From assembly GCF_021134715.1 (NCBI RefSeq), contig NC_060023.1:7874001-7938000 (forward strand): a stretch of DNA of 64,000 nucleotides. Direction: 5' to 3'. This DNA comes from Daphnia pulex. Its lineage: Eukaryota; Arthropoda; Branchiopoda; Diplostraca; Daphniidae. Positions 1 through 11,686 of this stretch are shown one piece after another. Every line of letters begins with the position of its first letter. Within the stretch, counting starts at the first letter, position 1. Under the pieces are notes generated by a model. The model had not been told where the DNA came from. It saw only the letters and a program-made list of their open reading frames with translations, and did not search any database. The position numbers and the translations under genes are program-made.

Positions 1-2617
1 GATAATGAAACCGACAGAAATAAGCAATTCTGTCACAATTTTTAAATGACGCTGCACTTCCTCGGGAGACTCCCCCATGATAAGAATATCATCTAAATAA
101 ATAATAAACCGAATTCCCATCGCTCGTAACCCAGATAGGAATTTTTGTCCCAAGGCGGGACCAAAGCCGTGCGGCTGGTGCGGTGGGCACAGGGGAATCT
201 CTAAGATGTCCCATTGCGAGCCCTTATTTGAATACGTTACTTATTTTTCATCTTGTCGGATACGTCATTTTTACTCCCTCTCGTAGAAGTCTCTGATGCG
301 TCCCGTTTTTATTTTTTGGCTCCTTCTTGACACTTAAAAAATTTCGGAGAAACTGTCTTTGTCTTTTCGCGGCAAAGTTTGATTCTAAAATCTTATAAGC
401 ACCTTTACCTTCAACATGTTTACATGAATTCGTGGCCCATCTGTATAGTACTGGCGTCTCACCACGATGTTCCGGGTTCGATCCCCTGATCAGGTTCCAT
501 AATTCGTCAATACTACTATAAGTATGCAGTCGATTTATGTAGCGTGTCCGGTAGCCCTTTGCATACTTTGACAAATAAACTTGTCGTCCGGATATCCGGA
601 TCAGCGTTCGTGAAAAAATGTCGGCACAGCAAAAACTCATAAGAAAAAGAAGAGGAATAAAAAAAGGAACGAAATTCAGAGTCCAGAAAAAGATTTATTA
701 TTTATGACTTCTTGAGATCCTTTTTCCGTCCCAAGTACGTCTAAAGTTCATCCAATGGGACGGGATAAGGACCGCTATGAGATCTCGGCGAAGCGGACAT
801 TGGCCATACGTAAAAGACGTCCTAGGAATGTAAACTTGGGAATCTGCTATGTGCCAAGTACATCTCAGACGTCTCAAAGTGATGTGTTTTGGACGTCTAT
901 GGGACTGCACTGTGCTATCTGGGAACCGACGAATAATAGGCTTCAACAGTTTCGTAAACACCCTGGGGGCTGAGCACAAACCAAAGGGTAGACAAACATA
1001 TTCGTATAAAACTCCCTTCCAAAAGAAACGTAAATATTTTCTATGCTGAGCGGCAACGGGAACCAAAAAATATGCATCTTGCAAATCGATTTTAACAAGC
1101 CAATCATTCGGCTTTAACAAATACTTGACACTGTCCAATCCTTCCATTTTGAAATGCTCGTAACGCACAAAGGAATTCAAACGCTTTAAATTAAGAATAG
1201 GCCTAAATTTTTTAATGCCCTTAACCGTTTTCTTAGGAATAACAAACATGGTACTTATAAAACCAGATTCTGTCTGAAATTTAATCTTGACAATAGCACC
1301 TTTTGCCAATAAAGTAACAACTTCTGCCTCACATAAGGCTGATTTTTCGTCATCCATTACACATTCGGCTGGAATGGAATTCTGAATTGGTGTCTCAATA
1401 AAATCAATCAAATAACCCTCTTCGATAATACGCAAGACCCAAGGATCGTCAGTTAAAGAGCGCCAAGCTGTGACAAAATGAGAAAGTCGACCGCCGACGG
1501 GAACAACAACATTGGAATCAACAATGGGAATAGTAAAATCCACGTACTTGTTATTGTAGGATCCAGACTGCTGATTGCTGTACTGCTTCCCTTTGCCGGA
1601 ATACTGCTGCTTGTTCCAGTTCCAGTTGTAACCGCCGCCACCAGACTTGAAATTGGCGCCACCGCCTGAACGACCGTCGCCTCTGCGATTTTGGAAATTG
1701 TTATGGCCTCCATGGCTAAAATTCTGACCGCCAGCGCGTCCAATTTTGTCCAACTTGACATCAGCAGCAGCCTCTTTTTCCAAGGCATTAATAAATTTCT
1801 CGCCAAAGAGATTACGATGATCGCGTGTATAGAAAAGAAGTGGATCAATCAGCATAGTGGAATACTTGGGGGCAACATGGCGCATAGCATTCGACCGACG
1901 CATCTTGGAGAGATGAGAAAACACGTGGCACACCATACGAATAGCCGTCGTCATCGGTAACTCAGCGTCACAGCCACTCGGCATCGAATTGAGCATGAAA
2001 ATGAGAGGCTCCAACGCGTCTTTCACTTCTCTTTGCAGTCCAAGAAGCTGCTTCTCCCAAAAGTCTTTCAACTTAATTGAGGACGAATTAGGGTCGTTGT
2101 TGACCAAACGAAGCCATTTACGCACCATGGACTGATCTAAATTGGGAGCCATCAACTCAAAATCTCCTTCAAAAGCTGGCTTGTAAGAAGCACGCAGAGT
2201 AGTAGCCTCCTTGGACTCGATGCCCTCCTTCATCCATTTGCGAATCTCACGAACACGTGAACGAGGAACCATAGACACATTGGCTACACCCGCAGATCCG
2301 CTCGAATCGTCGCCATCCTTGCGAGATTTCTCGGAAGAAGGTGAACGAGAACTAGACGAGACACTTCTAGAGTTGGAGTGAGATCTGGAACGCGAATAGG
2401 AGCGAGAACGCTTACGACCACGTGAGCGGCCATCACGAGAGCGGCTACGACCACGCGAATCACTACGACGAGAACGGCGACTCGGCGAAAGAATTGAAGA
2501 AGCGCCACCCATCGGAATCGATAAAGCGTTTTCTGAGTCACTTTTCACTGAATTTAGAGCAGCACGCCTTAACTTAGCCGAATCGGAAGAAGAAACACTA
2601 GAAATACTACCCGCCAT
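1..2617 (-). mobile_element. DIRS-type retroelement, gag plus reverse transcriptase, split by an insertion
   Basis: The minus strand reads from ATG 2617-2615. It begins with an Arg/Ser-rich gag-like region (about residues 45-100, SRSRS repeats) and a Gly/Asn/Gln-rich stretch (residues about 295-350). It then enters a reverse transcriptase with DIRS-like blocks: FRPILNLKRLN, WLVKIDLQDAYF and CLPFGL.SAPRVFTKLLKP. Translation is in frame down to about position 924, where RT sequence stops abruptly. The next RT block, with the active site IIYLDDILIMGES, is found at positions 129-1 on the same strand. The 794 bases between are a separate element (130-923). Removing it together with one 2-bp duplication brings the RT blocks into the expected order. 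The tyrosine recombinase expected of DIRS elements would lie beyond the left edge of the window. The DIRS assignment rests on recognition of the RT blocks. Confidence 0.85.
130..923. mobile_element. DNA-transposon-like element with CCCAGATAG inverted termini, inserted in the DIRS RT
   Basis: The left end is CCCAGATAG at 130-138 and the right end is CTATCTGGG at 915-923. The flanking dinucleotide AA (plus strand) is present at both ends, and deleting the element plus one copy restores the RT reading frame across the junction. Inside is a 130-residue minus-strand frame (640-248) whose product I do not recognise. A stretch around 735-900 contains several spaced GACGTC words. The size and short TIR suggest a non-autonomous cut-and-paste element, but its superfamily is not clear. 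The ends resemble those of the larger element at 10130-11686. Confidence 0.7.
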
Positions 2618-2863
2618 TACACAACTTTACTCGGACGGAGCTAAAAAAGTTCTGAAGAGAAAGGGGACTGGCTATAGCCCGCTAGGAGGCGGCGGCGTTG
2701 CCAGTTTGTGTTTTGTTTGTATCTTTGGAGGAGCTAAAATAAAGAGTTCAACACCGTTAAGGTCGAGAGATATAGGATTATAATTCCTCTCCCTCCTTCA
2801 TTCACCCCTTAGGAAGCAAGTACTACACGCCGACTCCCCCAGAGTGGGATCACATCGACACAG

Positions 2864-5800
2864 ATGACCAGCAATAGCCTCAAATGCATCCAGTGGAACG
2901 CCCGAGGATTGACAAAATCAAGACTTGAGGAATTCCGCTCTCTCCTAAACTCTCTAGACCCTGATCTTGTATTCCTAAGTGAAACGTTCTGGAACAACAA
3001 ATTCAATGTTAAGTTAAAAAATTACTCCATAAAAAAAAAGACAGAAATACACGCCGCGGCGGAGGCGTAGCAATGTTATTAAAAAAAACGCTAAAAATGT
3101 CCCCTATCCCTATGCCTTACGCTGACACCCTAGAAGTCATCGGTGCACAGCTTTCCTCAGAAACGGGCCCAATCGATTGCTTCTCTGTTTACTGCCCCAG
3201 AGGCGACTGCCCACAAGAAGATATTAACATTTTGTTCAATAGACTTACCCTTCATAATAGCAGGCGATTTCAACGCCCACCATTCCCTTTGGGGATCAAA
3301 TTCCACTGTAAACAAAGCGGGTAAATCCATCCACTCCGCCATTCTTGAGCAACCAGACGCCTCAATCCTCACCCCATTAAACATCGGTACCAGAATCGAT
3401 CCTGCCTCCGGTAAAGAATCCACCATCGACCTCATTTTCGCATCATCCCAATTTGCCCTCAACGCTCTACTACCTCGCAAGGTCCGTACACCGGTAGCGA
3501 CCATCTACCAATCATAGCCGTTATCAACGCAAGCCCAGTCCGCCTTCAAACAAATTACCAGCTTGGATCTTCGACAAATCCAAATGGCCGCAATGGAACA
3601 CAGCCCTTGACAACCTCCTCAACTTGTCAACCTATCTGGAGCTTCAAGACCAAGCAACCAAGCACAAGCTTACAATCGATTCATGGCCATCCTGGCCTCG
3701 AGTAACTCCACTTTCCGTAAATATACGCAAAATCAATCGTTCCTTAAAGAACCACGCCGCCCCTGGTGGAACGAAAGCTGCCAGTCGGCCGTTTCCGCGG
3801 CCAAAAAAGCCTGAAAAAGAGTGGCGACGATCGCCCCTATCGCTCATAATGAGAACGGCCTGGAAGAAAGCAGAAGCTGTAAAAAAAAGAACGATCATCA
3901 ACGCAAAAAAACAAGCTTGGTTCAGCAGCCTAGACCCCAGAGACGGCCAAAGGACAACTTGGTCCTTCATGAGAGTCATGGTCGGCAACGGTAACGACAA
4001 TTTTGCATCCATCCCCCCAATAAAAAATCCGGTAGACGACAACCCCCCATCAACAACTCAAATCGCAGATATTTTTCTTGAACTCTTTGACTCCTCTACT
4101 GACTTTCCTGATGACAACGCAATTCTTGAACCATACATTCAGTCCCACATCCAAAATCGCTCCCCAAACGACCTCAACTCCATGTTCACCCCATCCGAAT
4201 TAGACAAAGCCCTCTCCAAACTTAAAAAGAGCAATGCTACCGGCGTTGATGAAATACACAATGCCACTAACAAATCTTTCACCTCAAAACAAAAAGTACC
4301 TCCTCCATCTCTTTAACATAATGTACCTCAACGACTTCGTCCCCGACTCCTGGAAAAGAGCAATCGTAATCCCCCTCTTGAAACCCGGGAAACCGGCCGA
4401 CAAAGCTACCTCCTATCGCCCCATCAGTCTCACTTCATGCCTATGTAAACTGTTCGAACGTCTCCTTACGCACCGCCTAAATTGGTTTGTCGAAACCAAG
4501 AATCTACTTGGCCCGGAACAACCCGGTTTCAGAAAATCACGATGCACCACCGACCACCTAGTCAAAATAGACCTTGACATCAAGAGAAGCTTCAAAGAAA
4601 AGGAATCAACTGTAGCTGTCTTCCTAGACATCGACAAGGCCTACGATACAGTATGGACAAAAGGTCTTCTCTACAAACTCACGAAAATTGGCCTCACGGG
4701 AAATTGCCTGGGCTGGCTCCAAAACTTCCTCCAGAACCGGTCGATCTGTATCAGCCTCGGTAGTCACATCTACCAACCGCGTGAAATAAAAAATGGAGTC
4801 CCCCAAGGCGCCGTTCTTAGCCCCCTTCTGTTCAACCTTATGCTCATCGATTTTCCGACCCCTCCCCCACCTATAAATCTTCAACTATACGCCGACGACG
4901 TTAACATCTACTCACGGGTGAAAAGGCCCATTGACGCCGAAATAGTCCTCCAGCCGTACATCGAAAAAGTAGTGAAATGGGGCCGAAAATGGAAATTTAA
5001 ATTCTCCGCCTCCAAATCAACAACAGTTTCCTTCAATCGTTCCTACAAGCCTGGCGACGACCCCCTACTGTTTCTAAATGGTCAGCGAATTCCCAACGCC
5101 AGCAAATTCAAATTCCTTGGAGTAATCCTCGACGCAAAGCTACTTTGGAGGGATCACATCGCGCACGTCGTCAACAAATGTATCCGCTTACGCCTTCTCC
5201 ATTATTGCAAAAGCCTCGTACGCCCCCCCCCCAATCGAATCGCTGTGCACCTTGTTTAAAAGCCTGGTTCGCAGCCGCATTGATTATGGCCTCATCGTCT
5301 ACGGTTCGGCATGCAAGACAAATCTCTCCAAAATCGACATAGTGGCCCGCTCTATCATCAGAATCATCCTCGGATCCAAGCCCTCCACTCCCACCGAGTT
5401 GATCTACTCCGAGTCAGGTATAGAGCCCACTACGGACAGAAGAGACAGGCTCAGCTCAAGATACCTAGTCTCCCTCAATCAAAATCCAGTCAACCCAACC
5501 TACGAATCGGTCAAATCCCTTCACGAGTCCAACGAATCTTGGCATCCCAGATGTTCTACCAGCCTAACAACTGTGTCCGATATCATCAAAAAGGTAGCTG
5601 GTCGATTCGGCAAAAAAATGGATTTGCCGAATCGGCATAATGCCGAAATTGTATTGTCGATTCGGCAAAACTTGCCGAATTCTTCCCTCTTAACCATTTC
5701 AGCTGGATGGGACGGATTAATCAAGTTTTGGGACTAGGAGACTAGACTAGGAGAAGTACAAATCGTTAACTTGTACTGTATTCACGTAACACATACAACA

Positions 5801-7593
5801 CATACAACAATAGATTTTTCGTATAAATGCCCGTAGTATGCCTCGAATTTCTATCATTCTAATCTGTATCACTCAAATCATCCTTATCGTCATCAAAATT
5901 AAAAGCATCATTCAATTCATTATTGTTACTATACACTTCCGCAACTTCTTTTAATAATTTTGTACAACTGATTTTATCTGGGTATGACTCCCACAATTCG
6001 ATTAACCTTGCATTGACACAAGCCGTAATTTTACGACAACGTTTTTTGATCTTATCCTGGCACAGCAATTTTTTATTTAGGGGAATCATTTTAGCTTCTT
6101 GGTGTAACATAGGTACTAAGACATAAAAATTTATTTTGGCATTCATTCTGCCATTGACCCTGTTATGCCAACCTTCGGCGTCATTATTCGTTCTTATAGG
6201 CTGATTAAAAACTGACCACTTAATTGGTGGCCAGACAGAGCCTACTATCCAATTATTATCAACTTAACCGAGAAAACGCTTCAGAAGCGTTTGGTCAGTT
6301 TTTTTGTCTTTTAAATCGGTTTCAAATAAGTGAAGAATCTGCTCTTGTAGGTAATGGAACATTTTTTGGATTTTTTCAGGTGGGAGAAGGTGTAGAGACA
6401 GAATTCTCTTGATAGTTGCCGAATCGACATATAAATTTGCCGAAATGACTTAATTTGGGTACCATTTCGGCGATGTTGCCGAATCGACAATCAGTGATTC
6501 GACGAAACGGCAATTTGCCGAATCGACATGGAATCCATAAAAAATCAAGGCTTCATTCTGTTCCGCCTTCCAGCCGGATCCATCGACCAAACAATTAAAC
6601 AACCCGCCTCTTGGACTCCCCCCCCTGCACACATCAAATGGTTCCCGATCCCGAAAAGCGAGGCCGCTTCGAATCATCAAGCCGTCTCCGATCTGTTCAA
6701 CGTTCTCCTCACCAACATTCAGGCCCCAAGTACGCACATCTACACAGACGGCTCTGTAACTAACCCCCCCCCCCCCCCCACCTCTAGCTGTTCCGTCTTC
6801 ATCCCTGACCTAAACATTTCCCAATCATGGCGCCTCACACCAAGATCCAGCATCTTCTCAGCCGAGCTCCAGGGTATTCGAAAAGGTCTGTCCTGTATCT
6901 ACGCAGCCGACGATCCAGCCCCAGATATCCATCTATTCACGGATTCCAGCGCCGCTATTAAAGCAATCGCCTCAACGGACAAACCTACTAACCGCTGCAT
7001 CTCGGAAATTATAGAAACCTGCTAAGCTGCCTCAAATCAAGCGGTTTCACCACTACTCTCTACTGGATCCCAAGCCACTCCGGAATTGCAGGAAACGGAA
7101 CAGCCGACAGGTAACGTCATAAAAAACGAACTCTCCCCTAGCGAGCAAATATCTATCCTGAAAACATCCTGGGGTAATTCAGTTCTTCAAAAACTGAAAC
7201 TCTGCAACAAGCCCAGCGTACAATTCAAAACGAAACTCGGAATCACCCCGTGGCATCACACCAAGGACCGCCCCACATCTACGTGCCTCCATCGCCTTCG
7301 TTCCGGCCACACGCATCTAAACTCTTTCTCACACCGCATTGACATTGGAGCCGACCCCCAGCTGCCGACAGGTATGCGCAGCTATAGAAAGCATCCATCA
7401 CGTCCTGATCGAGTGCGCCGCCTATCACTCTCACCGTAAAAAAATCAACCAATTTTTCGCAACTGCAAACCTCCCCCTCAACACTCAAACCCTCCTTGGC
7501 CTAAATCCCGACATCGACACAAAAACCCAATTCAAGATCAATCACCTCTTATCCACCTTCCTATCTAAAACAAACCTCAGATACACAGCCTAA
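2864..7593 (+). mobile_element. APE-type non-LTR retrotransposon (LINE, I/Jockey-like with RNase H), decayed
   Basis: Four domains occur in order on the plus strand. An APE endonuclease lies at about 2864-3530 (IQWNARGL near the start, then AGDFNAHH, and SDHLPI at the end). A linker follows at 3624-4316. Reverse transcriptase spans 4234-5600 (SYRPISLTS, FLDIDKAYD, NGVPQGAVLSPLLF, YADDVNIY). RNase H occupies 6528-7025 (IYTDGSVT, FSAELQGI, FTDSSAA), followed by a C-terminal Cys/His segment to 7593. The endonuclease is broken by frameshifts near 3060, 3240 and 3490. More breaks occur near 4250, 5250 and 7025. A DNA element has split the body between RT and RNase H. An A-rich tract at 7593-7600 is probably the 3' tail. 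RNase H after RT fits the I group; exact clade is not determined. Confidence 0.88.
5603..6528 (-). mobile_element. MULE-like DNA transposon remnant nested in the LINE
   Basis: The left edge carries TCGATTCGGCAAA and the right edge TTTGCCGAATCGAC, forming an inverted pair. Subterminal GCCGAAT words repeat at 5603-5690 and 6415-6530. On the minus strand, 6190-5859 encodes a fragment containing RTNNDAEGWHNRVNGRMN followed by a basic stretch and an acidic C-terminus. The NN-x-EGWHNR signature is typical of the C-terminal part of Mutator-like (MULE) transposases with FLYWCH partners. The rest of the transposase is missing, so this copy cannot move by itself. LINE coding sequence resumes immediately to the right. 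Confidence 0.65.
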
Positions 7594-7599
7594 AAAAAA

Positions 7600-9365
7600 A
7601 AATCTTCACGCCCAAGACGCAACGCAATGGGAAGGAAATTCAATGACACTTACGAGTGTCGCAGCATAAGAACGGGGACCAGACACTTTTTTCGGTTGTG
7701 TGAATTCAACCAGACCGGACGGGGTGGAATTCTCCCACCACACTCTTCCTGCTGTAAAAAACTTGAAATATTAACTCGCAACTTACCATTTAGAGACCAT
7801 GTTTTCAGCAGCCAACATGCCCATTTAATTTCAAAATCCTGCATTCAGAATATCCGTCCACTTGATGGATGGCTATTTTTCTGTAGGTCCCTGCATGAAG
7901 AAAAGAAAAGAAAAAAATTAAAATCTTAAAAACAAAAAACTGCCTTTCACAAAATCTAGAAAATTTTTTCAGAGTCCAGTCAACAACATTCGCAGAAATA
8001 ACTCAGCACAAATATCAAGAACTAAAACAAAAGAAAGAACCAGGCCACCACAGCCTAATCTCCACCAAGCACTTCCCCCACTCCACTTTGCCACATCACT
8101 AGCCCCAACAGCAATATCCAGCACACAGTTCACAGCACACTTTTTCACTAAAATCCCAATCCAGCGTCCAGTCAACTTCCTTCCACAATTCCGGCACCAA
8201 CAACAACAAACAAACTCGAAAAAATCAACAGCAACCTCTCTTCTCCAAGGCGTACACGCGACTGAACAACGACTATCGGCGCCCATTTTCTCACCCTCTC
8301 CCATCCGTCAGACGTTGCCATCTTTCCAGTTCCCTAAAAAGAAAAATCTAAAAACCAAATTTCCGCCTTCCCCAAATCATTCTTCATAAAAAAACAAAAA
8401 AAAAAAAAAAAAAAAAACAATCACACCCCAGACAAACAAAAAGAAACGAATTCCCAGCCGTTGCTGAGGGTCTTCAACTCAAAGACCAGATTTCTGCAGA
8501 ACCCGGCATCCCCGGATCTTGGCAGACGCACCTATCTCTCATCATCATCATCATTCAGGTAATCCGTAGCATCTAAGTTTTCCACTATTGAGGTAGTGGA
8601 AGTCATATTAATTAAATGTTTTGTACAGGGCATATGGGCATTGTTTACATATGTAGGACCCAAACATGTATAGTTTACTTATAATTTTTAACATTTTCCC
8701 ACTGAAACACTTGGTAATTGATTTTTCCTTTCCGTTCCACAAGAGCCCATGTAAAAAAGGGTGTGTTTTTATTAAGATGGCGGATATTGTCGGACTACAA
8801 GAATCCTGCTATCCGCACGGTGCAAGAGGTCTACAGCTGCATTGTGTAAAAGTACTTTTACACCATGAGTCATGACTGCTGTTGCTACTCAGTGACCTTT
8901 AAATTTAAAAAATTTCCCCGTAGGGATTCTGTAAAAGTTTTTTGGCATACTGGAGTCTGGAGGATTAGTTCAAATTTCGCCATCGCCAATAGAAGCAATT
9001 CACCTCGCGGTTTTGCGTGTCAATTGTTTCAATGTCCGCCATTTTCTCTTGTTGTTCATGCCATGTTTTGCGTTGTCTGTATTGGCTGAAGGTGTGTTTT
9101 CCCAATAAAAAGTGGATTTTGTGAATCACTGTGTTATTTTTTAAATTTTTTTTGTGACAGTTAATTGCCGCGTATTTTGGTTAGTATGTGTAGCAATTTG
9201 TGATTCCAGATCACATTTCTTGTATTTAAAAAAAAAATGTTTTCCCCTGTTGTTTACTTTTTTCGCGACGGAATCCAAAGAGAATCAGCCCGAGGGAAGA
9301 AAAAGGAGAAAAGGAAAGGGGAACCATACTTTCCTCTTCTCTCTTTTCTTCGTCAAGTTCGTTTT
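7600..9365. other. Repeat-derived intergenic stretch, no gene recognised
   Basis: No supportable gene is visible. The part from about 7940 to 8400 is poor in T on the plus strand and ends in a long A tract (8396-8417), which suggests the 3' end of another retroposed sequence. The frame at 7627-7929 gives 100 residues with no recognisable domain. A (CAT)n-like run lies near 8540. Sequence from 8630 to 9360 is AT-rich and unassigned. Confidence 0.4.
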
Positions 9366-9369
9366 TCTC

Positions 9370-10129
9370 AAGTCACAAAAATAAATTTCAAAAGTTATGT
9401 GCATTTTAAGTTTTTTCTGCCATAATTTTTGTGATTTCAAGACTTTAACAGGCTTAGTACTTAACACCAAAATAGAAACTAAGTCTCAAAAGGTTCAAGG
9501 GAATGTCTACTATTACCTAGGTCCCAAATATTAAAACATCAAAATAAATTTCAAAAGTTATGAGCATTTGAATTTGTTTTCTGCCATAATTTTTGTGATT
9601 TCAAGACTTTACGGTCACACCACAGGCTTAGTACTCAACACCAAAATAAAAACTAAGTCTCAAAAGGTTCAGGGGAATGTCCTCTTTTACCTAGGTCCCA
9701 AATATTCAAACACCAAAATAAATTTCAAAAGTTATGTGCATTTTAAGTTTTTTCTGACATAATTTTTGAGATTTAAAGAATTTACGGTCACACCACAGGC
9801 TTAGTACTCAACACCTAAATGAAAAATTAGTCTCAAAAGGTTCAAGGGTATTTCTTCTATTACCTAGGTCCCAAATATTCAAACACCAAAATAAATTTCA
9901 AAAGATATGAGCATTTGAATTTTTTTTTCTGCAATAATTTTTGTGATTTCAAGATTTTACGGTCACACCAAAGGCTTAGAACTCAACACCAAAATGAAAA
10001 CTAAGTCTCAAAAGGTCCAGGGGAATGTCCTCTATTACCTAGGTCCCAAATATTCAAACACAAAAATAAATTTCAAAAGATATGAGCATTTGAATTTTTT
10101 TTCTGCCATTATTTTTGTGATTTCAAGAC
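9370..10129 (+). repeat. 174-bp satellite array, left part
   Basis: About four and a half tandem units are present. Each contains the landmarks AAATAAATTTCAAAAGTTATG, TTTACGGTCACACCACAGGC, AACTAAGTCTCAAAAGG and TTACCTAGGTCCCAAATATT in the same order, spaced about 174 bp from one unit to the next. The units differ by scattered substitutions and short indels. The array is cut at 10129 by an inserted element and resumes at 11687. Confidence 0.93.
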
Positions 10130-10423
10130 CCCAACTAGCAGAGTATATTTCCCAAATATTGCTTAAATATTATATTCCTACAATTGAGATGTTGGTATAA
10201 TAATTTTTTTTTAATATTTTTGCACCCAAATTTGTTGGCTCACAATATTTTTTCAACTTGTTTTGCTTATTTTAGTTTTATTGGTGAAATAAAAGTTTTA
10301 CTACTTTTAAAATTTTCGGAAATCTGGTTGTTGTGTTTATGGTTATATAGTCCAGCGTGGAATATCTATTCATCTTCAATTTGTTATTAGACAAATTCAT
10401 ACTTTTGTTCTTGAGTGGATTTG

Positions 10424-10490
10424 AACCATCACACCTTGAGTCATTAATCCAATGCTATAACCACTACACCAACAGCGATATTGCATATGT
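10424..10490 (-). pseudogene. tRNA-like sequence with A and B boxes
   Basis: Read on the minus strand it contains TGGTGTAGTGGTTATAGC, a good A-box region, and GGTTCAAATCC, a perfect B-box core, at tRNA-like spacing. The acceptor stem does not pair well, so I do not call it a functional tRNA. It may be a pol III promoter of a tRNA-derived SINE captured in the inverted-repeat element. Confidence 0.5.
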
Positions 10491-11317
10491 TTTTCGACTT
10501 GAGGCAATAAAAGTTTTTAACTTCTAGAAGCCACGTAAACAAGGGTTAAGAGGGGATTCCCTATAGGGGTTTGTCCCGACAGGCAATAGACAGATCCAGA
10601 GGATCTCGCCAAGGATGTCCCTACGGCCAAAAAAGGGATAAGTCTAGTCCCGTAATGGTAAAATATTGTTTTCCGAGAATATTCTTCGGTCGATAACCCA
10701 CATATTGGTATAATATTAGATTATTACTTTGCTGCGTCAAGGTGGCTGTTAAATTGTTTTGTTGTTTTCCCAATGAATGACTATTATGAAAGATGAATAA
10801 ATCAATATTACTTTTTGTTATTTTCCCAATAACGGACCATTAAAAAAGTAATAAATCCTTTTTATGAAAAAGCTATAGTCTTTTACATTTAACATGCGTT
10901 CAAAATCCTAAATGTTTGATATCGTATTCAATTCGTTAGTTCTGCATACAATTGCCTAAATGAACAATCCAATTGTCTTAAAATCCAAATCTTGCACAAG
11001 TCTCGAACAACTAACTTATACGTACTTCGAATTTAAAACTCTACCTTCACGCTAACGTGATATAATTTATCTTAAACGTTAAGGAGATGAAATGTTAAAA
11101 CTGCTATTATTATATATCCATATAGGTAATTCTATGGAGGTTGGTTCAAACCCACTTTCAGCAAACAAATGACTTATGAAACAAATAGTCTCAATAATCA
11201 TAAATTCCTACACTGATGTAATTAAATCGATTTTGCTCACGCTGGGCTATAACAATGACAATGTGTAAGTATGCACAATCCATCTGTTCACATCGGGACT
11301 TTATTATTATCTCCGTT

Positions 11318-11390
11318 GCTGGTGTAGTGGTTATAGCATTGGATTGATGACTGAAAGGATGATGGCTTAAACCCACTCTCGGCAAAAAAG
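11318..11390 (+). pseudogene. Second tRNA-like sequence, degenerate
   Basis: The sequence contains TGGTGTAGTGGTTATAGC and a degenerate B box GGCTTAAACCC. It clearly resembles the copy at 10424-10490 in opposite orientation. It does not fold into a convincing cloverleaf. A third B-box-like piece, GGTTCAAACCC, occurs near 11142. Confidence 0.45.
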
Positions 11391-11686
11391 GCAGCAGCTA
11401 ACCATTCATTTAGGATTTTGAACGTGTGGTAAATGTAAAAGACTATAGCTTTTTTATAGAAAACGATGTATTCCTTATTTAATGATCCGTTATTGGGAAA
11501 ATAAAAAGAAATTATATTAATTTATTCATCTTTGATAATATACATTTATTGGGAAAATAACAAAAAAATTTAACAGCCACCGTGGCGCAACAAAGTAATA
11601 ATATAATATTATACCAATATGTGGGTTATCGATCGAAGAATATTGTCGGAAAAAAATATTTTACCAATAAAAACATGCTAGCTGGG

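Larger units (their letters stand above)
10130..11686. mobile_element. Inverted-repeat element with CCCARCTAGCA termini and tRNA-like sequences, inserted in the satellite
   Basis: The left end reads CCCAACTAGCA at 10130-10140 and the right end TGCTAGCTGGG at 11676-11686. The satellite reads CAAG-AC before the element and AC-TTTACGG after it, so the insertion made a 2-bp duplication (AC). The segments at about 10655-10920 and 11400-11665 are long inverted copies of each other (for example GTAATAAT/ATTATTAC, the GGGTTATCGATCG region and the CTATAGTCTTTTACATTTA region). tRNA-like segments occur at 10424-10490 on the minus strand and 11318-11390 on the plus strand. No transposase is encoded, so the element is non-autonomous. 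Confidence 0.75.

Noticed and set aside
3644-4042. Minus-strand frame inside the LINE
   Set aside because: It is antisense to LINE coding sequence.
10424-10490. Functional tRNA gene
   Set aside because: The A and B boxes are good, but the acceptor stem does not pair, so it is listed only as tRNA-like.
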